64,000 nucleotides of DNA. It comes from Paenibacillus sp. FSL R5-0623 (GTDB lineage Bacteria; Bacillota; Bacilli; Paenibacillales; Paenibacillaceae). The notes under the pieces were generated by a model that saw only the letters and a program-made list of their open reading frames with translations, searched no databases and had not been told where the DNA came from. Each line of letters opens with the position of its first letter. Position 1 is the first letter of the stretch. The stretch is from the NCBI RefSeq assembly GCF_037974265.1, contig NZ_CP150233.1, forward strand, positions 4,960,001 through 5,024,000. Reading direction: 5' to 3'. Below are positions 1 through 8,699 of the stretch, one piece after another. The translations under genes were made by a program, and so were the position numbers.

Positions 1-833
1 CTCAGATCACTAACCTCAACCCGTATGTCCGGGTGGAAGCCGAAACCATTGGCTGGCAAGCAGGAATTAACACTGAACCGAGTCAAGCAAGCGGTGGACC
101 TGTAGCCAATCAGAATGTCACTAATATTCATAACGGGGATTGGATCGCGGTTGGCAATGTTGATTTTGGCTCAGCTGGAGCCTCCAAGTTCAAGGCCAAT
201 GTCGCTTCTACCGGAAATGGCAACATCGAGGTTCGACTGGACAGTCCGACAGGCCCACTAGTTGGAACACTTAACGTAAGTTCAACTGGCGGTTCGCAAA
301 CTTGGCGCGAGATGGAGACCAATGTTACCAACGCTACAGGGGTACATCGTTTGTATCTGGTGTTTACAGGCTCGGGCAATGGAAATCTGTTCAAACTGGA
401 CTACTGGCAATTCACATCCGGTTCGGGCGGCAACCCTAACCCTAACCCAAATCCTAATCCCAATCCAAACGTTACCCGTTACGAAGCCGAGAATATGACG
501 CTTGGCGGCCAATACGCTGGCGTAATCAGTTCCCCTTTTAATGGAGTCGCTCTTTACGGGAACAATGATTATGCAGCATACAATCAATATTTTGCATTCC
601 CAACCCATCAATTCTCTGTCCGCGGCGCTTCCAACAACAATAATACAGCCCGTGTTGATCTGGTCATCGGGGGTGTAACCGCTGGTTCTTTCTACTTCAC
701 GGGAACGGAGCCGACCGTTCAAACCCTCACCGGCATCACTCACGCTATAGGCAATCAGGAAATCAAGCTGGTCGTAACAACGGATAATGGCACTTGGGAT
801 GCTTACATTGATTATCTGGAGTACTCGCTTTAA
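1..833 (+). CDS. C-terminal part of a secreted GH43-type xylan-degrading enzyme, CBM6 + CBM36 (5' end outside window)
   Basis: The frame is open from the window edge, so the catalytic domain lies upstream. What is visible starts with the junction NLNPYVRVEAET, typical of the step from a GH43 arabinoxylan arabinofuranohydrolase/xylanase core into a CBM6-like beta-sandwich, which fills roughly the first 135 residues seen. An Asn-Pro repeat linker (about 433-468) follows. The last ~120 residues (VTRYEAEN at the start, TWDAYIDYLEYSL at the end) closely resemble the Ca2+-dependent xylan-binding CBM36 of Paenibacillus polymyxa Xyn43A as I remember it. The acidic C-terminal strand fits the Ca2+ site of that family. 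The stop lies 34 bp before the next GH43 gene, so both are probably one secreted hemicellulase operon. The modules are seen directly; the enzyme specificity is inferred because the catalytic part is missing. Confidence 0.82.
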   Translation, partial: QITNLNPYVRVEAETIGWQAGINTEPSQASGGPVANQNVTNIHNGDWIAVGNVDFGSAGASKFKANVASTGNGNIEVRLDSPTGPLVGTLNVSSTGGSQTWREMETNVTNATGVHRLYLVFTGSGNGNLFKLDYWQFTSGSGGNPNPNPNPNPNPNVTRYEAENMTLGGQYAGVISSPFNGVALYGNNDYAAYNQYFAFPTHQFSVRGASNNNNTARVDLVIGGVTAGSFYFTGTEPTVQTLTGITHAIGNQEIKLVVTTDNGTWDAYIDYLEYSL

Positions 834-866
834 TTCATAGGACATGATCAATTGGGAGGATAGAAT

Positions 867-2930
867 ATGTGGAAAAAAATCAGTACTCTTCTACTCGCTC
901 TTCCTTTGCTTATAACATCATTCCCTTTGACAAGTCCCGCTGCTTCAGCCGCAACGTTCAGCAATCCGGTCATTTACGCGGATGTTCCTGACAGTGACGT
1001 CATTCGGGTGGGCAATGCATTTTATATGACAAGCACAACGATGCATATGAATCCTGGAGTACCCGTCATGAAGTCTTATGATCTGGTCAACTGGAGCATC
1101 GTAAACTATGTATACGATGCGCTTGGGAACGGGGACATACAGAATCTGAACAATGGACAAAACGAGTATGGACGTGGTTCATGGGCGAGCAGCTTGCGGT
1201 ACACCAACGGTATATATTACGTGGCCTTTGGCTCACTTTCCACGGGCAAGACGTATATTTACCAAACCAGCAATATTGAAACAGGGCCGTGGACACCTTA
1301 CACATTGAACAGTTATTATCATGACCCCTCTCTTTTGTTTGACGGGAATCGAACCTTTCTTGTTCATGGCAGTGATAACATCAGTATCGTTGAGCTGACA
1401 CCTGATGCCAAGGCCGTTAAATCCGGCGGGCTCAATCAGGTCCTGATTCCAAACGCAAGCAGTGTTGCGGGCTCCAACATGATTGTAAAGGCAGAAGGAG
1501 CACACATTCAGAAGATCAATGGCATGTACTATGTATTCCTGATTGCCTGGCCTTCGGGTGATGGTCGCATTCAGCTTGCCTATCGTGCAAACACATTGAC
1601 AGGTCCATACACAGGTAAAGTTGTACTCAGAGACTCGGGAATCGCCCAAGGAGGCATCGTGGATACCGCATCCGGCGCTTGGTACGGATTGCTGTTTCGT
1701 GATAGCGGGGCCATTGGACGCATCCCCTATCTCGTTCCTGTGACGTGGTCGGATAACTGGCCTGTGTTTGGGGTGAACGGCAAGGTCCCCCTTAACATGA
1801 ATATGCCCGTTGAAGGTCAGCCTGCTGCCAAAATCTACGGGTCCGATGAGTTCAACACAACCACATCAGGCACACCTTCAGTAACGCAACTGTTAGTGAA
1901 CGGCGGCTTTGAGGAAAGTAACATTCAGCCGTGGACCAGCAACAATACGGCAACCATCAACTTAACGAATGCCGAAGCATTCAGCGGTACAAAAAGCCTG
2001 CTCGTCAGTGGCAGACAGCAGACAGCTGGTGGAGCCAAACAGATGGTTACAGGCAAGCTGGTACCGGGAGGAACGTACTCTTTTTCGGCAAAGATCAAAT
2101 ACACTACTGGTCCTGCAACCAAAACGTTCTATCTTAGCATCCAGAACGGTGCAAGTTATACCGGAATTACCATTATGGGCAGTGCGACGTTAACCCGCGG
2201 ACAGTGGGGTACCATTCAAGGTACGTATACCGTTCCGTTGAATGCAGACTTGTCCCAAAGCTTTATTTTTGTCGAAACACCGTATAACTCGAATCCGGAC
2301 CCGACCAATGATTTGATGGCGTTCTATGTGGATGACGTCTCCGTGACGAGCAATTCATCTTCCGGCACATCCAGTCTGTCCACATTCTGGCAGTGGAATC
2401 ATAACCCCGATGCTTCCAACTGGTCCCTGCTCCAGCGGCCCGGTTTCATGCGGTTAACTGCAGGCAAAATCAGCAAAAACCTGTTAGAAGCCCGCAACAC
2501 ACTGACACAACGAACCTTTGGTCCAAAAAGCACAGGGATGACCGCTTTGGATACAGCCGGCATGAAGGACGGTGATTATGCTGGACTCGCTGCTTTTCAG
2601 GCCAGATATGGTTTTGTCGGCGTAAAAATGACGGGCAGCACCAAATCCATCGTTATGGCTAATGCCAGTTCCGGCACCATGACCGAAGTAGCAACTGTGC
2701 CATTAAACCAGAACAGAATCTATCTCCGCGTCATCTGTGATTTTACGAACCAAACCGACAAAGCCTACTTTGCTTATAGCCTGAATGGCAGCAACTGGAC
2801 AACCATTGGCAATACACTTCAAATGTCTTACACACTGCCACACTTTATGGGATATCGGTTTGCACTATTCAATTATGCAACGAAGTCTACCGGAGGATAT
2901 GCAGATTTTGATTATTTCCGCGTAGAATAA
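867..2930 (+). CDS. Secreted GH43 beta-xylosidase/alpha-L-arabinofuranosidase with inserted CBM
   Basis: A 687-residue exported glycosidase with a good ribosome site (GGGAGGA) and a signal peptide (residues 1-29, cleavage near AASAA). The five-bladed propeller shows the GH43 triad: general base Asp39 (YADVPDSD), pKa-modulating Asp153 (HDPSLLFDG) and acid Glu210 (KAEGAHIQK). Around residue 326 a SDEFN strand opens the C-terminal concanavalin-like GH43 sandwich, but it is interrupted by a CBM4/9/22-like module (about 342-493, NGGFEESN at its start). The sandwich resumes at WQWNHNPDASNWSL (about 506) and runs to the end. This resembles the arabinofuranosidase/xylosidase subfamilies acting on xylan side chains or oligomers; the exact substrate cannot be read. 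It lies directly behind the other GH43-type gene, probably co-transcribed. Confidence 0.88.
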   Translation: MWKKISTLLLALPLLITSFPLTSPAASAATFSNPVIYADVPDSDVIRVGNAFYMTSTTMHMNPGVPVMKSYDLVNWSIVNYVYDALGNGDIQNLNNGQNEYGRGSWASSLRYTNGIYYVAFGSLSTGKTYIYQTSNIETGPWTPYTLNSYYHDPSLLFDGNRTFLVHGSDNISIVELTPDAKAVKSGGLNQVLIPNASSVAGSNMIVKAEGAHIQKINGMYYVFLIAWPSGDGRIQLAYRANTLTGPYTGKVVLRDSGIAQGGIVDTASGAWYGLLFRDSGAIGRIPYLVPVTWSDNWPVFGVNGKVPLNMNMPVEGQPAAKIYGSDEFNTTTSGTPSVTQLLVNGGFEESNIQPWTSNNTATINLTNAEAFSGTKSLLVSGRQQTAGGAKQMVTGKLVPGGTYSFSAKIKYTTGPATKTFYLSIQNGASYTGITIMGSATLTRGQWGTIQGTYTVPLNADLSQSFIFVETPYNSNPDPTNDLMAFYVDDVSVTSNSSSGTSSLSTFWQWNHNPDASNWSLLQRPGFMRLTAGKISKNLLEARNTLTQRTFGPKSTGMTALDTAGMKDGDYAGLAAFQARYGFVGVKMTGSTKSIVMANASSGTMTEVATVPLNQNRIYLRVICDFTNQTDKAYFAYSLNGSNWTTIGNTLQMSYTLPHFMGYRFALFNYATKSTGGYADFDYFRVE

Positions 2931-2970
2931 ATGTAGTTTTATTCGCTTATTAATTTTTCACTTATTGATC

Positions 2971-3010
2971 AGGACCTGAACTTCACCTTGTGTGGAGCCA
3001 GGTCTTTTTC
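2971..3010 (+). terminator. Probable terminator of the GH43 operon
   Basis: GACCTG and CAGGTC arms separated by a long loop, followed by TTTTTC. The stem is short (6 bp), so the call is moderate. It is the only hairpin with a U-run before the next gene. Confidence 0.45.
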
Positions 3011-3175
3011 AGTACATTTTCTATGAAGAGATTCACCTTTCAACTTCAAAAATCCCGGAACTTGATAAGGATGAAGCATACCTCATGTAAACTTCATGTT
3101 CCATATATCACCTCTATAGTAAGATATAGATTAATGTAAATATTATTAATTTCTAATCGAGAAGGAGGGCTTTAA

Positions 3176-3895
3176 TTGAAAAATATAATTGTCTTTGGTG
3201 CAAGCAAAGGGTTAGGCAATGCATTTGTCAGAGGTGTGCCACAATCCGGTGATAAGGTCTGGGTAGTCTCCCGCAGCAAGCCGGAAAGTCTGTCCGTGGA
3301 GGATGGCGTCGAGCGAATATGGATTCAGGCTGATCTTTCCGAGCTTCAAGCCGCAGAGCAAGTTGCCAGTCAACTTCAAGGCGAGACGTTGGATGTGCTT
3401 ATTTATAACGTGGGGATCTGGGAAAAGGAAGGATTTGAAGAGCACTACACGTTTGATAAGGATGAACCCGCAGATATCAGTCAGCTGATTCATGTGAATG
3501 TGACTTCTACGATTGTATGTATACAGGCGTTACTGCCTCAGCTCCGCCAGTCTGAAGCTGGGAAGATCATCCTGATCGGTTCAACAGCCGGTTTGAGCAA
3601 TGCAGGCAGCAGCCAGGTTTCTTTTGTCGCCTCCAAATTTGCCATACGGGGTATTACGGAAGCTCTAAGAGAGCATACGAGAAATGACCGCATAGCGGTG
3701 ACATGCATCAACCCGGGGGAACTGGCGGCAGAAATTCCGTATGAAGACGGGATGGAACGTGCACTGGCTGAGTATGGTGGGACACGCATTCCCCTGCAGG
3801 ATATGGTCGCCATCGTTCGATGTATCATCAGCTTGTCCAAAGCGGCCTGCGTGAAAGAGATCAACATGCCTGCATTAACGGATACGAACACCTAG
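3176..3895 (+). CDS. Short-chain dehydrogenase/reductase family protein with Tyr-to-Phe change at the active site
   Basis: A 239-residue Rossmann protein. The TTG start is chosen because AAGGAGGG lies 6 bases upstream and the N-terminus then begins exactly at the nucleotide-binding strand (MKNIIVFGASKGLG, the TGxxxGxG-type motif). Ser136 (LIGSTAG) and Lys154 (FVASK) of the classical SDR catalytic set are present. The position of the catalytic Tyr in YxxxK is Phe150 (codon TTT). The usual NNAG motif reads YNVG. A normal SDR needs the Tyr hydroxyl for proton transfer, so this protein may be a weak or non-catalytic nucleotide-binding protein, or use another residue. The gene stands alone and is convergent with the LRR gene. 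Substrate unknown. Confidence 0.8.
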   Translation: MKNIIVFGASKGLGNAFVRGVPQSGDKVWVVSRSKPESLSVEDGVERIWIQADLSELQAAEQVASQLQGETLDVLIYNVGIWEKEGFEEHYTFDKDEPADISQLIHVNVTSTIVCIQALLPQLRQSEAGKIILIGSTAGLSNAGSSQVSFVASKFAIRGITEALREHTRNDRIAVTCINPGELAAEIPYEDGMERALAEYGGTRIPLQDMVAIVRCIISLSKAACVKEINMPALTDTNT

Positions 3896-3974
3896 ATAGC
3901 AATGACATCTACACGCCTCAAACGGTCCGTTCACCGGATTGCGCTCTGTATACACACGCTGGACAGAAGCCCAT

Positions 3975-5036
3975 TTACATTAATACATGCGATAAGTGCG
4001 CAATACCTATAGAATTCAGGCGTTCATGCTCAGGGATATTCTCATATAACAAATGGGATTTTCCGGCCTTGTCCAGGTGATCACGCATAGCTGCAATCCG
4101 TCCTTTGTTAACATCAATAAAACGAAAATCGATTTGGCGCAAATGCTCCAGCCCGGTTAGTCCATCAAAGGAATCCGCCTTGAGCGCCGTATTTATCTCT
4201 TTCAGTTCAATAGACTCCAAAGCACGGGCTGTCCATAGATGTGTGGTATCGCGCAACGATTTCATATAGTCCAATTCGAGCTGTCTGAGAGAGGTCATAT
4301 GGGAAAAGTCACATAACTGCTCCAGCTTGGGCAAGGACAGATGCAGATATTCCAGCCCCCGCATCTGTTCGAGTCCCTGAATACTCGTCAGTTTGCGAAC
4401 AGAGCTGAGCTTCAACATCGAGATGGTCGACTGTGACAATACGTCCAGTCCCCCTTTTAACTCACAGTGATCCAGGGACAGATACTGAAGCCTAGGTAGT
4501 TCCGCTAACACATCGGCACTTTCGAGCGTGCAGCTCAGAATGAGCGTATGCAGTTGGAGGCATGCCGCAATGGAAGCAAATCCGTTGAATTTGCCACGCA
4601 GTTCAAGAAAGGTCAATCGTTTGTAGTGTTTAATAAAATCGAGTCCGGTCGCCTTTGCAGGTGAGTTTAATCTTAGAAACTGCAGTTGCTCCATCGCACC
4701 CAGAATCGTCAAATCCTGTGCCTGCGAAAGATCAAGCTGCAAGGCAGACACATGTTTCAACTGTGCCAGTCGTCCCAAAAATCCGGATGAATATACCCCT
4801 TTAGGGTCCATATGTGATATGTGTAGGATCAGATCCGGCCGGGCAAAGAATACTTTGGCATCAAGCTCGGCAAGGTCCTCGTATGTATCCGCGTCAACGC
4901 GAAAATGAACCGTTGCTCTGCGGCGCAACAGATGCACCGCCTGGTGCATCTTTTCATCATTCCATGGAATCCCCTGTATTGAAGCATGCCATAACTCACT
5001 CACAGATAATCCCCCCTTTTCCACCCATAGTTCCAA
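3975..5036 (-). CDS. Leucine-rich-repeat protein of unknown function
   Basis: A 353-residue protein with no signal peptide or membrane segment. From about residue 90 to 310 it consists of irregular repeats of roughly 22-24 residues with the LxxLxLxx pattern (for example LQFLRLNS, LTFLELRG, LQYLSLDHC, LEYLHLSL, LRQLELDYM), the signature of a leucine-rich-repeat solenoid. The N-terminal ~80 residues have no recognisable domain. Such cytoplasmic LRR proteins of Paenibacillus are usually annotated as hypothetical. A protein-protein interaction role follows from the fold, but no partner can be named from context: its neighbours are an SDR (convergent) and a chemoreceptor (divergent). Confidence 0.7.
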   Translation of the reverse strand: MELWVEKGGLSVSELWHASIQGIPWNDEKMHQAVHLLRRRATVHFRVDADTYEDLAELDAKVFFARPDLILHISHMDPKGVYSSGFLGRLAQLKHVSALQLDLSQAQDLTILGAMEQLQFLRLNSPAKATGLDFIKHYKRLTFLELRGKFNGFASIAACLQLHTLILSCTLESADVLAELPRLQYLSLDHCELKGGLDVLSQSTISMLKLSSVRKLTSIQGLEQMRGLEYLHLSLPKLEQLCDFSHMTSLRQLELDYMKSLRDTTHLWTARALESIELKEINTALKADSFDGLTGLEHLRQIDFRFIDVNKGRIAAMRDHLDKAGKSHLLYENIPEHERLNSIGIAHLSHVLM

Positions 5037-5184
5037 TTCATTCCATTATAAACAAGATCCCCTGGATGAACCACCACCGATCCCCGTTTTTCATTCGTTT
5101 CCTCTTTTTTCATCCCTCTCCTTTTATCCTTCTCCTACTCATGCTTTTCCTTCCCGTTGCTTTCAGGATTATTCGACAGAAATC

Positions 5185-5212
5185 TACATAAAACTATAGA
5201 TCATGCCGACAT
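5185..5212 (+). promoter_or_regulatory. Putative sigma-D (flagellar/chemotaxis) promoter
   Basis: GCCGACAT at 5205-5212 matches 7 of 8 bases of the Bacillus SigD -10 element GCCGATAT. A TACA at 5185 stands 16 bases upstream as a poor -35 (consensus TAAA). The site is about 50 bp ahead of a chemoreceptor gene, the kind of gene SigD controls. Confidence 0.45.
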
Positions 5213-5261
5213 ATAACTAAGGCGTTTTGAGCTTTTTATTAATCATCTGGGGAGATGGAAT

Positions 5262-7337
5262 ATGTCGAACATGTTGAACAAGTGGGGGAAAACGGGAGCA
5301 CGGACATCCAGTATGGCAAATACGTTGTCCATTGTGCTGCTCGTCATTATCGTAGTTGTCTTTGCCGTGCTGGGAACATTTATGTTTGCAAGCACACGAA
5401 ACATTCTGGTGAAACAGCAGGAATCCATGCTCCAGACCAAGACACAAGCTATCGTTAGTGAATTTGATGCACTATTCAAGGAAAAGGGCGCACTGGTCAA
5501 GCAAATGTCCACCAACACATTATTTCAGCAATACATAAAAACAACAGCATCTGCTGCGGATGCGGCAAGTTCTACCTACGCTGCGGAAACACAGGCGACA
5601 CTGGCCGCTATCGTTAAGGCAGAGCCTTCGTTTGCCGATGCCTGGGTCGCGGGTCTGGATGGAAAAGGCTTTTGGATTCAAAATGATGGTGTCGTATCTG
5701 CACCGGACTTTGATATCCAGTCGCGTCCATACTACAAGCCGGTTACCTACGCAGACGGACTTTATTTCTCCGATCCGTACATTGATATTGCAGCAGGCGA
5801 TGTACTCATGGGCATCTTTTATCCGATCAAAGACGAAAACAACAACACAATCGGCTTTGCCGCAGCGGATATTGCATTCAAGGATATTCCAGCGATTATG
5901 GAGAGTTATTCCCTTGGAAGCACGGGCTATTCCATGTTGCTGTCCAAGAGCGGGGAAATTCTGTACCATCCAGATCAAGAAAAGGTGTTGAAGGAGAACA
6001 TCCTAGACAGTACGGGGGACATGGGGGACATCGGCAAGAAAATGCTTGCCGGTGAAAACGGCGTACAGCTTATGAACGACAATGGGGAACGTCGTTATAT
6101 CGGCTACGCTACCAGCAAGGATACGGGATGGTCCGTTGGTCTGACCATATCCGAAGAAGAAGTTCTCGCGGAATTAAAAACATTCACGTGGATTACACTT
6201 GGCGGCTTTGCTGCAGCCACCCTTCTGCTTGTGATTATCTGTTACATTACCCTTCGCCGTCTGTTACGCTCCATACCACAGCTGCTGGCTAAGATTAAAC
6301 AGATTGAACAAGGTGACCTGACTGTCCAACTGGATATCAAATCTAATAATGAAATTGGACAGATCGCCACAGGCTTGAATTCCATGGTGCAGAAAATTCA
6401 GGTCATGCTGCAAATGGTCGGCAGCTCGGCGCAAATCCTGAACCAGTCGTCCAATGATCTGCAAGACATCTCCTCACGAACGGCTGTGACCATGAATGAC
6501 ACATCAACAGCCATTAACGAGATTGCCAATGCAACGAATTATCAGTCCATCGAAACGGAAAATATTTTACGTAAAACAGGCTCGTTATCCAGCCAAATTG
6601 ATGAAATTGCTACCGATGCGCAGGCTATGGGAACGGTCGTGCAGACATCTGCTGATCAAAGCAGCCAAGGACTTGCGGTCGTGGAACAATTATCGAAATG
6701 GTCCGAGGAAAACCATCAGTCCACCCAAGCAATGTCCTCTATTATCCAGGAGATTGACCTGAGTCGGAATGAAATATCCAGTTTTGTGGATACAGTCAAA
6801 CAGATTGCCTCTCAAACGAACCTGCTCGCCCTGAATGCCTCCATTGAGGCTGCACGTGCTGGCGAACATGGAAGAGGATTTGCCGTCGTTGCCGAAGAGG
6901 TCCGCAAACTTGCAGAACAGACGGCTCAGGCAACAGAGGAAATCAACAAAAAAGTGAATGTGATTGAAGAGAAAACAACCCTGTCGGTTGAACATACCAT
7001 GCGTGGTATGAAGATTGCGGAGGAGAATGCCAAATCCGTAGAAGATACCAAACATGTATTCTTTAGTATTAACAAAGACCTGAAAGATCTGCAGCAGCGT
7101 ATGATGCAGATTACCAACAATACCTCCAATGTACACAAACACAAAGATGAGATATTCCAGGCACTAGAGATTATATCCTCCACCACAGAGGAGAACTCGG
7201 CATCGACGGAAGAAGTAAGCGCCAGCACGCAGGAGCAGCTGGATAGTATCGAACAGGTAGCGGATCTGTCGAAACAGTTGAACCAGCTATCTGGCAAACT
7301 GCAAGACGAATTAAGCCAGTTTAAAGTAAAGTCATGA
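5262..7337 (+). CDS. Methyl-accepting chemotaxis protein with dCache-type sensor
   Basis: A 691-residue transmembrane chemoreceptor. TM1 is at about 21-44 and TM2 at about 310-330. Between them lies an extracellular domain of ~260 residues with dCache features ([20 protein letters not shown], then a second pocket [20 protein letters not shown]), the fold that often binds amino acids or other small ligands. A HAMP linker follows (ending [13 protein letters not shown]). The cytoplasmic signalling hairpin has the near-invariant tip [37 protein letters not shown] split here as motifs [10 protein letters not shown] and [15 protein letters not shown], which contacts CheA/CheW. The start ATG has GGGGAGA 7 bases upstream. 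It is monocistronic, with a SigD-like promoter upstream. Ligand unknown. Confidence 0.93.
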   Translation: MSNMLNKWGKTGARTSSMANTLSIVLLVIIVVVFAVLGTFMFASTRNILVKQQESMLQTKTQAIVSEFDALFKEKGALVKQMSTNTLFQQYIKTTASAADAASSTYAAETQATLAAIVKAEPSFADAWVAGLDGKGFWIQNDGVVSAPDFDIQSRPYYKPVTYADGLYFSDPYIDIAAGDVLMGIFYPIKDENNNTIGFAAADIAFKDIPAIMESYSLGSTGYSMLLSKSGEILYHPDQEKVLKENILDSTGDMGDIGKKMLAGENGVQLMNDNGERRYIGYATSKDTGWSVGLTISEEEVLAELKTFTWITLGGFAAATLLLVIICYITLRRLLRSIPQLLAKIKQIEQGDLTVQLDIKSNNEIGQIATGLNSMVQKIQVMLQMVGSSAQILNQSSNDLQDISSRTAVTMNDTSTAINEIANATNYQSIETENILRKTGSLSSQIDEIATDAQAMGTVVQTSADQSSQGLAVVEQLSKWSEENHQSTQAMSSIIQEIDLSRNEISSFVDTVKQIASQTNLLALNASIEAARAGEHGRGFAVVAEEVRKLAEQTAQATEEINKKVNVIEEKTTLSVEHTMRGMKIAEENAKSVEDTKHVFFSINKDLKDLQQRMMQITNNTSNVHKHKDEIFQALEIISSTTEENSASTEEVSASTQEQLDSIEQVADLSKQLNQLSGKLQDELSQFKVKS

Positions 7338-7431
7338 TCCGCAAGCTTTCCCCTGCTCTTCTCTTTTAGTCGCTGTCCATTTATTATTAATAGATATGCG
7401 TACGAAGAGGATTGGAGGCTGAATCATCATC

Positions 7432-8604
7432 ATGAACTTTGCCAAACGAATGGATCATTTCAACGAAGGAATTTTCACCCGGTTGCTGGAGATCAAGCGC
7501 CGCAGACTGGAGAACGGGCAGCCCGTTATTGATCTCAGTGTGGGTACGCCGAATATCCCACCTGCGCAGCATATTATAACTGCACTATGCGAGGCCGCAG
7601 CTGATCCGGCTAATTATATATATGCTGTGAATGATCAGAGTGAGTTGCTGCAAGCTACAAGCGATTGGTACAAGCAACGCTATCAGGTCGAGCTGGATCC
7701 AAGAACACAGATCTGTTCCTTGCTTGGTTCACAGGAGGGACTGGCTCATATCTCCCTATCCATCGTCGACGAAGGAGATCTTGTTCTGGTACCTGATCCC
7801 TGTTATCCTGTCTTCGCGGACGGGCCTTTATTGGCCGGAGCAGAGCTGTATTACATGCCCCAAAAAGAAGAAAACGGATATGTTATTCAGCTTCAGGATA
7901 TTCCGGAAGATATCGCTCATCGAGCGAAATTCATGCTGGTCTCCTACCCCAACAATCCGACAACAGCGATGGCACCGGATCAGTTCTATCTTGACCTGAT
8001 TGCCTTTGCCAAGAAGTATGATATTATCGTGCTCCACGATAATGCGTACAGTGAACTCGTATTTGACGGAAAGTCATGTGGAAGCTTCCTCGCGTTCCCT
8101 GGCGCCATGGACGTTGGTGTGGAATTCAATTCCTTATCCAAGACCTATGGCCTAGCCGGGGCCAGAATCGGCTTCTGTGTAGGCAATGCAACCATGGTCT
8201 CCATGCTGAAAAAGCTAAAATCCAATATGGATTACGGGATGTTTCTACCGATTCAGAAGGCCGCGATTGCCGCTATCACAGGTGATCAAGCCGAAGTGGA
8301 ACAGGTACGGGCAACCTATGAGGAAAGACGAGACATTCTTTGCGAAGGCTTCAGCAGACTCGGATGGGAAATAACGAAGCCCCAAGCGACCATGTTTATC
8401 TGGACGAGGATTCCCGCTCATTATGAGAGTTCTGAACACTTCGCCATGGACTTGGTCAGCCAGGCAGGCGTCATCGTGACACCCGGAAGTGCCTTTGGCC
8501 CTTCGGGTGAAGGGTATATCAGACTGGCACTGGTGCAGGATAATGAGAACCTTCTCCGAGCAGTGGCTTCTGTTGAGGACAGCGGTATTCTCAGAAACAT
8601 GTAG
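7432..8604 (+). CDS. PLP-dependent class I/II aminotransferase
   Basis: A 390-residue fold-type I aminotransferase. The PLP Schiff-base Lys lies in NSLSKTYGLAGARIGF (about residues 234-249). The YPNNPT motif (about 167) and the cofactor-phosphate region are also present. Length and the N-terminal LSVGTPNIPP match the LL-diaminopimelate/aspartate-type branch (PatA- or DapL-like proteins of Firmicutes). The amino-acid substrate cannot be decided from the sequence. GGAGG is 13 bases before the ATG, a long spacing, but no better start is in frame. It is a single gene ending in a strong terminator. Confidence 0.88.
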   Translation: MNFAKRMDHFNEGIFTRLLEIKRRRLENGQPVIDLSVGTPNIPPAQHIITALCEAAADPANYIYAVNDQSELLQATSDWYKQRYQVELDPRTQICSLLGSQEGLAHISLSIVDEGDLVLVPDPCYPVFADGPLLAGAELYYMPQKEENGYVIQLQDIPEDIAHRAKFMLVSYPNNPTTAMAPDQFYLDLIAFAKKYDIIVLHDNAYSELVFDGKSCGSFLAFPGAMDVGVEFNSLSKTYGLAGARIGFCVGNATMVSMLKKLKSNMDYGMFLPIQKAAIAAITGDQAEVEQVRATYEERRDILCEGFSRLGWEITKPQATMFIWTRIPAHYESSEHFAMDLVSQAGVIVTPGSAFGPSGEGYIRLALVQDNENLLRAVASVEDSGILRNM

Positions 8605-8617
8605 GATTAGCCAATAA

Positions 8618-8662
8618 CGCGAGCTGCGACGGATTGAATCCGCAGCAGGCTCGCTTTTTTTT
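8618..8662 (+). terminator. Rho-independent terminator after the aminotransferase gene
   Basis: GCGAGCTGC pairs with GCAGGCTCGC (one bulge) across a short loop, followed by eight T. It may also serve the convergent STAND gene, but the T-run favours the plus strand. Confidence 0.85.
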
Positions 8663-8699
8663 GGTTTGTTATGATCGTTATCATTCAACTACCGGTCTT

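Noticed and set aside
433-470. Short tandem CCTAAC-like repeat as a repeat locus
   Set aside because: It encodes the Asn-Pro linker between two carbohydrate-binding modules, a common protein feature.
8672-8690. Fur-like ATGATCGTTATCAT sequence
   Set aside because: Imperfect dyad located downstream of two convergent genes, where no promoter exists.
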